60,719 nucleotides of DNA from Shewanella sp. SR44-3 (GTDB lineage Bacteria; Pseudomonadota; Gammaproteobacteria; Enterobacterales; Shewanellaceae): NCBI RefSeq assembly GCF_014163735.1, contig NZ_JACJDV010000020.1, positions 1 through 60,719 of the forward strand, in the 5' to 3' direction. Positions 53,611-60,719 of the stretch are shown here, piece after piece. The stretch's first letter is position 1. Each line of letters opens with the position of its first letter. The notes under the pieces were generated by a model. The model saw only the letters and a list, made by a program, of their open reading frames with translations, was not told the DNA's origin and ran no database searches. The position numbers and the translations under genes were made by a program.

Positions 53611-53639
53611 ATAATGATAATTTAAAGTTATCATTATGA
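53611..53639. promoter_or_regulatory. Perfect 11-bp inverted repeat, operator candidate
   Basis: CATAATGATAA, a 7-base spacer, and TTATCATTATG, midway between the divergent lysR and VOC genes. The half sites also resemble Fur hexamers (ATAATGATAA), so LysR or Fur could bind. Confidence 0.6.
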
Positions 53640-53749
53640 GTGATTTTGATAATTTACATTTTAATAAATAGTCTCGTACACTTTATCCATCGACTCAGAC
53701 TGAAGTAACAGAATGAGTCAGCCTTTCCCCTAACGTTATCGAGGTTATT

Positions 53750-54262
53750 ATGAGTCAGACTTACCCACGTAGCTTTTCCCATATTGGTATTTCGGTACCG
53801 GATTTAGAGGCCGCAGTTAAATTTTATACTGAAGTATTAGGTTGGTATTTAATTATGCAGCCAACTGAAATTGTTGAAGAAGACACCCCAATCGGTGAGA
53901 TGTGTACCGATGTATTTGGCGCAGGTTGGGGATCGTTTCGCATCGCCCACCTATCAACCGGTGACCGCATTGGGGTGGAGTTATTCCAGTTTACTAATCA
54001 AGAAAATCCAAAGGATAACTTTGAATATTGGAAGACAGGGATTTTCCACTTCTGCGTTCAAGATCCAAACGTTGAAGAGTTAGCTGAAAAAATTGTTGCC
54101 GCGGGCGGTAAAAAGCGCATGAAAGCGCCGCGCTACTACTACCCAGGCGAGAAGCCATACCGCATGATCTACATGGAAGATCCCTTCGGTAATATTTTAG
54201 AAATCTATAGCCACAGCTATGAATTGCATTACGCTAGCGGTGCCTATAACAGCAATAAATAG
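53750..54262 (+). CDS. VOC-superfamily protein (glyoxalase/dioxygenase fold)
   Basis: A 170-residue two-module VOC protein. Predicted metal ligands: H11 (FSHIGIS), E77 (RIGVELFQF), H100 (GIFHFCVQD) and E151 (GNILEIYSH). DPFGNILEIYSHSYE is typical of lactoylglutathione-lyase-like relatives. The reaction cannot be told from sequence: glyoxalase, dioxygenase or isomerase are possible. It is divergent from a LysR regulator, so probably inducible. Strong terminator follows. Confidence 0.87.
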   Translation: MSQTYPRSFSHIGISVPDLEAAVKFYTEVLGWYLIMQPTEIVEEDTPIGEMCTDVFGAGWGSFRIAHLSTGDRIGVELFQFTNQENPKDNFEYWKTGIFHFCVQDPNVEELAEKIVAAGGKKRMKAPRYYYPGEKPYRMIYMEDPFGNILEIYSHSYELHYASGAYNSNK

Positions 54263-54269
54263 CCAAACT

Positions 54270-54304
54270 AAAAAACCGTTTGTTAACTTAACAAACGGTT
54301 TTTT
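54270..54304. terminator. Bidirectional terminator between the VOC gene and ybbP
   Basis: AAAAAACCGTTTGTTAA (54270-54286) and TTAACAAACGGTTTTTT (54288-54304) form a 13-bp or longer stem with A and T tracts on both sides, serving convergent genes. Confidence 0.93.
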
Positions 54305-54368
54305 ATGCTGTCATTTCCATCATGCCACTGTAGCTGTAGTACCGACAAGACGAGTGATTAAACCGACG

Positions 54369-56858
54369 TTAACCCGCTTTTAATAACTCACCGCAGGACT
54401 GATTAAGCAGCTGACGACAACGCCACACCCCGAGAAACGCCACAATCAAAGCGCCCATTAATGGGGCTAATCCCCACCAAGGCCAATGCATATATACCAC
54501 CAGCTCAAACACGTGGGTTTTAAGCATATAGAGTGCAAATTCCGCCACTATGACCGCCAATAGCCCAGCAATAGCACCAAGTAAGGCAAACTCAAGCCCT
54601 GTAGCAGAACGCAACAGCCAGCCCGATGCGCCAAAGGTGCGCAATACCGCAAGTTCACGCTGACGCGTTGCCATTCCAGCTTCAGTTTGAGCTATCAGCA
54701 CTAAAGCGCTGGCGAGCAGCACTAGCGCAAGGACTAAAGATAACGATAAGGATACTTGCTCTATAATTTGCCTTAACTGCCCCACCATAGCGCCCACATC
54801 TATGACTGACACGGTTGGGAAGCGTTTGATCAGTTGCAGCACCACTTGATTGGCCGTGAGCGTGCTTCCTGCTTGCTTAAGCTTGTCATTGTCTAGATGA
54901 AAACTTGCCATCGAAGTATAAGAGAACTCCGCCAACGCTTTGGGGGTAAAAATCATAAAGAAGTTAGGCTGCAGGGTTTCCCACTGCACTTGCCTAAAGC
55001 TTGTAACCTTCACCTTAACCAATTGATTGTCTATGGTGAAGGTCAAGGTGTCGTTAAGGTTAAGGCCTAAGCGCTCGGCAACTTTTGTTTCTACTGAAAC
55101 CTCATCATCATGCTGATTAAACTGCCCTTCTGTGATGCTGTTATTGGGCGGTAAACTGTCCCTATAAGTGAGGTTAAGCTCCCTTGAAATCCCGACTCTG
55201 CCAGACTCACCCTGTTTTTGCTGCTCATCGGAAATCAGCACTTCATCATTAACATGGGTTAAGCGGCCACGGATCACCGGGTAAATATCAGTGGCCGCAA
55301 TCTGATTAAGGCTCATAAAATCATTCAGCGGTTTAGCATCTTCAGGGGCAATGTTAACCAAAAAATAATTAGGAGCGTTGTCTGGCAGCTGTTTTTGCCA
55401 CTCATTAAGTAAATCTTGTCGCAGCGCTAATATGGTCAGCAGTAGCACCAAGGCACTGCTAAAGCCCACCAGTTGCACTGCATTTTGCTTCGCCCTGCGC
55501 CTAAGCCCAGCTAAAGCCAATTGCAACGGATTGGTGGTTTTCATCCCAACGCTGTGCCCCATACGGATCATCGCAAACCCAAGTAAACTTAACAGTGTGC
55601 CAAGCAATAACACTGTAAAAACCACGGTGAGCGTCAAAGGAATACTGCCTGAATAGAGGTAACCCAGTAAGGCCATGGCGGTTAGGCTCAGCAGTAAATG
55701 CAGCCACATGCCCAGTTGTAACCCTTCAAGCTGACGCTGCAATACCCTAAGGGGGGGAATGGCCAGCAAGCGCATTAATGGATAGGCCGAAAACATAAAT
55801 GCACTGATAAGCCCAGTGCTAACGCCAAGCAATATTGGGCGGCTATAGGGCGGTGAATAAGCGGCGATTTCAGCGGGTAAAAAGGCCGTTAAGCCTAAGT
55901 CCAGCAACAAGCCCCCCACTAGACCTAAGACAATTCCAAGCGCTGTGACTAATAACAAATGGATACCAAACAGACTGCGAATTTGCTTAGCCGATGCGCC
56001 AAAAGTTTTTAGCATTGCCACCACATCATAATGCCTTTGACAATAACGCTGAGCGGCAATCCCGATGGCCGCGCAAGCTAGCGCTATGCCTAACAAACTG
56101 GCCAGTAATAAAAAACGCTCGGCTTTTTTTACCGCTGAGGCAATGGGCGAATCACCCGACTGCACATCAACCCAGCGCTGGCTGCTATTGAGTAAAGGTT
56201 TAGCTTGTGTTTCAAATTGCTTAAGTGCTGTAGGCGTGCCGGTAAATTGATACAAATAGCTTACTCGACTGCCCGGTTGAATGATCCCTGTGGCCTCAAC
56301 ATCGGCAAGGCGAATAAGTAACACCGGCGCGGATGCAAAAGGGTTAAAGCCGCCATCGGGGAGCCGGCTGATCTCACCGCTCAGTGTAAGCTCACTATTA
56401 CCCAGCTCCACGGACGTGGGATTATCGAGTAGCGCGCCAAGGCGGTTTTCAAACCAGGCTTCACCAGAGAGTGGCAAGGCCTTGGTTTCGCCGCTTGCAA
56501 GCTCAATAACGCCTTTTAACGGGTAAGCAGGACCCACGGCTTTTATGGTCACTAATTGAAATTTATCTCCGGCATACACCATGGAGTTAAATTGCATATT
56601 GGTCACATGGGCCAAGCCCAGCTCATCGGCAATACCCAGTAATTGATTATCGAGTGCTACGGGAGAGTCAATTATTCTATCAGCGGCAATAAAGGTCGCC
56701 GCTTCGCCATTAATGGCCACTTGTAAGCGCTCGCTCACCCGCGCAAGGCCAGTAACTGACAGCACTGCCAAAGTGATGGCCAGTACAATAAGCAATAATT
56801 GCCCTTGCGTTAACTCACGTTTGAAAAATCGCCATGCTAGCTGAAGTGCCATTAGCAC
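54369..56858 (-). CDS. ybbP: ABC transporter permease YbbP (FtsX family)
   Basis: An 829-residue permease: LAWRFFKRELTQGQLLLIVLAITLAV at the start, a large periplasmic region, QRYCQRHYDVVAMLKTFGASAKQIRSLFG with its three helices, a second half with RQRELAVLRTFGASGWLLRSATGLEF, and the final helices. This is the YbbP plan (two FtsX modules, ~800 residues). YbbAP is thought to act on lipids or hydrophobic envelope substrates with TesA. The start overlaps ybbA by 7 bases. Convergent with the VOC gene. Confidence 0.92.
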   Translation of the reverse strand: MLMALQLAWRFFKRELTQGQLLLIVLAITLAVLSVTGLARVSERLQVAINGEAATFIAADRIIDSPVALDNQLLGIADELGLAHVTNMQFNSMVYAGDKFQLVTIKAVGPAYPLKGVIELASGETKALPLSGEAWFENRLGALLDNPTSVELGNSELTLSGEISRLPDGGFNPFASAPVLLIRLADVEATGIIQPGSRVSYLYQFTGTPTALKQFETQAKPLLNSSQRWVDVQSGDSPIASAVKKAERFLLLASLLGIALACAAIGIAAQRYCQRHYDVVAMLKTFGASAKQIRSLFGIHLLLVTALGIVLGLVGGLLLDLGLTAFLPAEIAAYSPPYSRPILLGVSTGLISAFMFSAYPLMRLLAIPPLRVLQRQLEGLQLGMWLHLLLSLTAMALLGYLYSGSIPLTLTVVFTVLLLGTLLSLLGFAMIRMGHSVGMKTTNPLQLALAGLRRRAKQNAVQLVGFSSALVLLLTILALRQDLLNEWQKQLPDNAPNYFLVNIAPEDAKPLNDFMSLNQIAATDIYPVIRGRLTHVNDEVLISDEQQKQGESGRVGISRELNLTYRDSLPPNNSITEGQFNQHDDEVSVETKVAERLGLNLNDTLTFTIDNQLVKVKVTSFRQVQWETLQPNFFMIFTPKALAEFSYTSMASFHLDNDKLKQAGSTLTANQVVLQLIKRFPTVSVIDVGAMVGQLRQIIEQVSLSLSLVLALVLLASALVLIAQTEAGMATRQRELAVLRTFGASGWLLRSATGLEFALLGAIAGLLAVIVAEFALYMLKTHVFELVVYMHWPWWGLAPLMGALIVAFLGVWRCRQLLNQSCGELLKAG

Positions 56859-57646
56859 ACCTCTTCACGGCTATCGACGGGACTATCAAAGGCGCTATCA
56901 ACGGAGCTAGGGGTAGGGTTATTCGTCATTTCGGGGCTTAAAGCTTCCGTCAACACGCCATTATCCATCAAAAATTGTCGCTGGCAGCGCTTCGCTAAGG
57001 CTAAATCGTGGGTCACTAGCACTAAGGTGGTGTCGCTTTCTTGATTAAGTTCAAACAACATATCGGCAATTTTATCGCCATTGGCCTTGTCTAAATTGCC
57101 TGTGGGTTCGTCGGCAAACAACACTTTAGGCTCACAAATAAAGGCCCGCGCGATGGCAACCCTTTGCTGCTCGCCGCCAGAAAGCTGCTTAGGCAAATGG
57201 CTTAATCTATGGGAAAGCCCCACTCTGTCTAGCATGCTCTGGGCTTTTTGTTTGGCATCAATGACGCCAGCAAGTTCGGCGGGTAGCATCACATTTTCAA
57301 GTGCTGTTAAGGTATCAACCAACATAAATGATTGAAAAATAAAGCTAACCTTTTGTTTGCGTAGTGCTGCTTTTTGCTCTTCATCAAGTTTAGATAATGC
57401 CACGCCATCGAGTAAGATTTCGCCGCTGCTGGGCGTATCTAACGCTGCAAGTAACCCCAACAGAGTGGATTTACCCGAACCAGATGGCCCTAAAATAGCC
57501 ACACTATCACCTTGCTTGACATCCATTGAAATGCCGTTGAGGATAGTGAGCTCCCCTTCTTGGGTCACCACAGTTTTATTGAGGTCAGTGACGGAAATGG
57601 CATTAGTATTTAACGTAGTAGCAGTAGTAACAGTATTAATCGACAT
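56852..57646 (-). CDS. ybbA: ABC transporter ATPase YbbA
   Basis: A 264-residue ATPase with Walker [11 protein letters not shown], signature [15 protein letters not shown], Walker [13 protein letters not shown] and VTHDLAL. C-terminal ~30 residues are Ser/Pro/Asp-rich and not part of the domain. CAGGAACC precedes the ATG. Coupled to ybbP by overlap and divergent from tesA, the same three-gene arrangement as E. coli tesA/ybbA/ybbP. Confidence 0.93.
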   Translation of the reverse strand: MSINTVTTATTLNTNAISVTDLNKTVVTQEGELTILNGISMDVKQGDSVAILGPSGSGKSTLLGLLAALDTPSSGEILLDGVALSKLDEEQKAALRKQKVSFIFQSFMLVDTLTALENVMLPAELAGVIDAKQKAQSMLDRVGLSHRLSHLPKQLSGGEQQRVAIARAFICEPKVLFADEPTGNLDKANGDKIADMLFELNQESDTTLVLVTHDLALAKRCQRQFLMDNGVLTEALSPEMTNNPTPSSVDSAFDSPVDSREEVC

Positions 57647-57695
57647 AGGTTCCTGGCTCTCTTCTTGGCTTAAACGCCTGCTTAATGCAGCGTTG

Positions 57696-58262
57696 ATGCT
57701 GATTATCTTATGTTCGCCCAGCTATGCTGCCACGATTTTAGTCTTAGGTGATAGCTTAAGTGCAGGGTACGGCATTGATGAACATCAAGGTTGGGTGCAA
57801 TTATTACAACAAGACTTAAGCCAGCATACCCTAATTAACGGCTCTGTCAGCGGTGAAACCACTGCAGGCGCCCTACGTAGACTCCCAAATTTACTGGCCT
57901 CCAGCAAAATTGACTTAGTGCTGATTGAGCTGGGGGGTAATGATGGACTCAGAGGGTTTCCGCCCGAAAAGCTGAAATCAAATCTTACAAAAATCGTTGA
58001 GCTTGCCCAAAGTAACAATGCCAAAGTCTTATTGACAGAGATTATGGTACCGCCTAATTATGGTCCACGATACAGCAATGCTTTTAACCAAGTTTATCAT
58101 CAAATTGCAAAAGACTATTCCATCACGCTAGCGCCGTTCTTTATGCAACAAATAGCAACCAATAAAGAATTCATGCAACGAGATGGCATACACCCCAATG
58201 CCAAGGCTCAAGCCACCATCAGTCAATGGATGAAGCCATGGATTGAAACGGCGTTAAAATAG
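57696..58262 (+). CDS. tesA: Multifunctional esterase/thioesterase I TesA
   Basis: A 188-residue (as started here) periplasmic SGNH hydrolase: catalytic Ser in LVLGDSLSAGYG (S20), GGNDGLRG with the oxyanion Asn, and DGIHPN with catalytic Asp and His. It cleaves acyl-CoA, lysophospholipids and esters. The start is uncertain: the ATG at 57696 leaves a short signal (LIILCSPSYA/A) without a basic N-terminus, while the open frame upstream (WLKRLLNAAL) would supply one but lacks an ATG nearer than 57597, inside ybbA. Divergent from ybbAP. Confidence 0.88.
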   Translation: MLIILCSPSYAATILVLGDSLSAGYGIDEHQGWVQLLQQDLSQHTLINGSVSGETTAGALRRLPNLLASSKIDLVLIELGGNDGLRGFPPEKLKSNLTKIVELAQSNNAKVLLTEIMVPPNYGPRYSNAFNQVYHQIAKDYSITLAPFFMQQIATNKEFMQRDGIHPNAKAQATISQWMKPWIETALK

Positions 58263-58686
58263 GCACGAGAAAGAGTGAGCTAGATAGCAATTTGAAATGT
58301 CAGTCATTTTATTCAAACGAATTTCGATTAAGATACTCGTATACAAGAAAGTGCTTAACTAAGTGCTTAGCTTAAGCTAACCACTGATTTTAAGTGTCTA
58401 ACCCATTTACTTGAAATCAGTTCTTTAAATGAGCTTTATCCCTAAGCGGGTTGATATTCTAAGCTTAAGGCGCTATCACTATAGCGCGGTTACAGTCGCT
58501 CAGTTAAAGTTACTGCCAAGATACTTATCACAACACGCGGTTAAATCCACCTGTTGTATAAGATGTCTAGACCCATAGTCTCAGGCAGAATATCTGGTAT
58601 AAAAAGACACACTAATGATAGCCATCTATCAAAAAAGCCAATAACAAAAATATTCACAAGACTCGTAGGAATCATAAGGAAATACC
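58263..58686. other. Intergenic stretch between tesA and the DUF3083 gene
   Basis: No gene seen. A 7-bp hairpin GCGCTAT-CACT-ATAGCGC lies at 58470-58487, without a T run. The downstream gene has an AAGGAA ribosome site just before 58687. Confidence 0.5.
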
Positions 58687-59754
58687 ATGTCAGTTAGTCG
58701 TCAAAAGAAAGTTTATTTACCCACAACTGCACGTAAAAACCAGTACATCACAGTAGGTTTTCCACTGAGTGAGGCCATTTTAGCCGCGTATCCAGACGCG
58801 GCAAGCTGCTACCAAGCCTTGAGCCAAATAATTTTTAAGCTTGCAGATCAACACGATTTAATGAATGTGCATGTCATCGCCAACGATAAACTACCTGTTA
58901 TTCGCTATCACAGTGAAAGTTATTGCTTCCCTTCCGCTGAGCAGCTACGTATTTTTTACAACCCTGCCTACCATGAAGCACGCCAACTGCACACTACACC
59001 TGATTTTATCGCCCGTAAGTTTAGGGTCGCATTTTTAGCAACCGGTGCTGACATCCGTGTTAACTCTGCTGCATTCCACGCTAAAGTGCAGCAATTTGTT
59101 GAGCAGCTAAAACCATTGTTGCCAGTAACGGATGTGCCTATTAAGGTGCGAGATCATCAGCATTTGTCCTATGACTTTTTTGCCAAAGCCAAAGGCAACA
59201 AAGAAACCTATGGTTATAAACTAAGGGCTATCGACAGCCGCTACCATGCAAGAGAGTGTGATCTGCCAGAAAATCACAGCGCCCTTTGCTATGTCACCAT
59301 CAGCATGCCAATCAATCGCCAAATTTTATCTCAGTTCAAGCAACCTCAAGATGCTGACTACGGCAATTTATACCAGTCAATTAGCCAAGCATTCATCGAT
59401 GCTGCGCACTCCAAGCAGCTAAACCGAATCGCCATGGTCGCCAACGGCTTAACCCCCCTAGTGCGCAACAGTAAGTATGAAAAATTACAGACGACTGCAG
59501 AATCTCAAATGATAGGTTTTGATCCTAATGCTCAAGCACCAGCACCTATCACCCACTGGGATAGTAACAAACTCGTTGATTCAGTAAGATTTGCCATCGT
59601 TGCCAGCAAAAGTGATGTCACAGATGAGGGCTACGGCCGCTTTATGAATCAAGTTGAAGAAGCCCTGCAAAGCTTCACCAGCAAGCTTGATTTAGACAGA
59701 GAGCGAGTGGACATGACGCTACGCTTCCACCAACACATTAGTTACAACAAGTAG
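58687..59754 (+). CDS. DUF3083-family protein
   Basis: A 355-residue soluble protein starting VSRQKKVYLPTTARKNQYI. Two related-looking halves each have a PxSEAIL or MPINRQIL strand, a helix with IFKLADQHDL or AFIDAAHSKQL, and a VHVIANDKLPVIRY or IAMVANGLTPLVRN segment. So the protein seems to be an internal duplication. The assignment to DUF3083 (Shewanella and relatives, unknown function) is from memory. AAGGAA precedes the ATG. Confidence 0.75.
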   Translation: MSVSRQKKVYLPTTARKNQYITVGFPLSEAILAAYPDAASCYQALSQIIFKLADQHDLMNVHVIANDKLPVIRYHSESYCFPSAEQLRIFYNPAYHEARQLHTTPDFIARKFRVAFLATGADIRVNSAAFHAKVQQFVEQLKPLLPVTDVPIKVRDHQHLSYDFFAKAKGNKETYGYKLRAIDSRYHARECDLPENHSALCYVTISMPINRQILSQFKQPQDADYGNLYQSISQAFIDAAHSKQLNRIAMVANGLTPLVRNSKYEKLQTTAESQMIGFDPNAQAPAPITHWDSNKLVDSVRFAIVASKSDVTDEGYGRFMNQVEEALQSFTSKLDLDRERVDMTLRFHQHISYNK

Positions 59755-59803
59755 ATAAACTAAGTCGCTAAACTAACAGTCGCGAGTCAGCTAAATCGCA
59801 TTC

Positions 59804-59836
59804 AAGAGCCAATCCGCTAAGGATTGGCTCTTTTTA
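59804..59836 (+). terminator. Terminator of the DUF3083 gene
   Basis: AAGAGCCAATCC (59804-59815), loop GCTAA, GGATTGGCTCTT and further T residues. A perfect stem. Confidence 0.93.
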
Positions 59837-60152
59837 TTGTCGAAACTATCATTATTGAAGCGAGGTAATACTAATGAACATCATGAAGAAGAGAATAATG
59901 CGATGATTATGTAATTTAAATTCAACGAACCTAGCACTTTAGATTTACGTTCGATGAAATTTGCTGAAAGCAATCTAGTTATCTTCTTAAATTGAGGCCA
60001 ACGGAGCAGAGCAAAATCTTTCAAACAATCTCTAGCAACTATGATTACAGCACTGATTTACCTCAACATGCTAAGTTTATAACATTAGAACACCGTTTTT
60101 TAGCCAATACGACTACTAAACCAGCAGCTGAAACTTAGTTACCATTTATTGC

Positions 60153-60181
60153 TTGCAAAGTTCCAGTGACATGGTTATAGT
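60153..60181 (+). promoter_or_regulatory. Promoter of the initiator tRNA cluster
   Basis: TTGCAA (60153-60158), exactly 17 bases, then TATAGT (60176-60181), followed by the GC-rich discriminator CTGCCCCGC typical of stringently controlled stable-RNA promoters. It is 27 bases ahead of the first tRNA. Confidence 0.75.
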
Positions 60182-60208
60182 CTGCCCCGCTTTGAGAGAC
60201 AAGACGGA

Positions 60209-60285
<77 letters not shown>

Positions 60286-60371
60286 ATTTTGTCTATGTAC
60301 ATCAAAGCGTTGTAAGTAAGTGTTAAATGATAGTCGATAAATGTGCAAACATTGCATCAGTAAATTTCGGA

Positions 60372-60448
<77 letters not shown>

Positions 60449-60491
60449 AATTTAGTTAATATGATTTACCCTGTTACAGATTTAATTCGGA

Positions 60492-60568
<77 letters not shown>

Positions 60569-60636
60569 ATTAAATAAAAACAAATATGTTTTTAAAACAT
60601 AGTAAAAGCAATATCTAGTACAGCGTTTAATTCGGA

Positions 60637-60713
<77 letters not shown>

Positions 60714-60719
60714 ATTAAC

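Larger units (their letters stand above)
59755..60208. other. Intergenic stretch with terminator and tRNA promoter
   Basis: It holds the terminator at 59804-59836 and the tRNA promoter at 60153-60181. Between ~59840 and 60150 nothing gene-like is seen. Confidence 0.6.

Noticed and set aside
57357..57695. N-terminal 113-codon extension of tesA
   Set aside because: It is antisense to ybbA and low-complexity (Ser/Pro-rich); TesA homologues start near the signal peptide.

Overview
The window reads as about 61 kb of chromosome from a Shewanella-like marine gammaproteobacterium. This is inferred from gene content: a complete isc operon, suhB, trmJ and cysE in one block, YibL, VF530, FolX next to YfcH, a DUF3083-type protein, and regulatory sites that fit IscR, Fur, FNR/EtrA, NrdR and NorR. 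Most of it is ordinary core genome. Three stretches are accessory: the IS-bounded left edge, the 38-46.8 kb region rich in remnants and export genes, and scattered repeats built on the core ATACCAATC.

Layout. 0-3.2 kb: the end of an ISAs1-family transposase and the stump of an interrupted gene. Next come a MarR regulator divergent from a methyltransferase, with a 17-bp operator-like motif repeated between them, then a small membrane protein and a GNAT enzyme. 3.2-8.9 kb: a TlpA-type thioredoxin, PpnP, a DUF6058-like protein, a start-less deaminase remnant, an Asp/Glu racemase, then yciB-yciI-xthA and a monoheme cytochrome c. 9.2-17.4 kb: iscRSUA-hscBA-fdx on the minus strand behind two abutting IscR-type sites, then cysE and trmJ, with suhB divergent. 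17.5-22 kb: PsiE, a PilZ-ParA-RHH-VF530 run, a beta-barrel protein, ribA and yibL.

22.3-31.1 kb: a Fur-box TonB receptor; a nitric-oxide unit (hmp, a 57-residue membrane protein, a PpyR-like membrane protein, divergent norR, with paired NorR sites and a sigma-54 promoter); and a DUF3649-PepSY-DUF3325 iron-associated operon. 31.2-38.3 kb: nrdG and nrdD behind NrdR and FNR boxes, a RssA-like patatin, a SrmB-like helicase, a DUF3010 protein, a YgjP-like metallopeptidase and a DUF4282 protein. 38.5-46.8 kb: PaiB, a frameshifted GNAT, an esterase, a membrane-fusion protein/ABC ATPase/duplicated-FtsX permease operon, a divergent exported protein of unknown function, and a RAYT transposase stump beside a large inverted-repeat structure. 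46.9-60.7 kb: an RlmI-like methyltransferase, an AI-2E-family permease, folX-yfcH, a DUF3302::HlyD deletion-fusion pseudogene, a LysE exporter, a 266-bp nested inverted-repeat element, LysR and VOC genes, ybbA-ybbP divergent from tesA, a DUF3083 protein, and four identical initiator tRNA genes behind one strong promoter.

How the parts work together. The isc block makes Fe-S clusters under IscR feedback. The hmp/norR unit detoxifies NO. nrdDG supplies deoxynucleotides without oxygen, under FNR-type and NrdR-type control. The TonB receptor and the PepSY operon, both with Fur-like sites, suggest ferric-siderophore uptake followed by reduction. The least familiar parts are the 39.8-46.1 kb export cluster, the PilZ-ParA-RHH-VF530 run, and the MarR/methyltransferase unit with its repeated operator. 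All names come from reading the translated sequence and recalling families; no database was searched.
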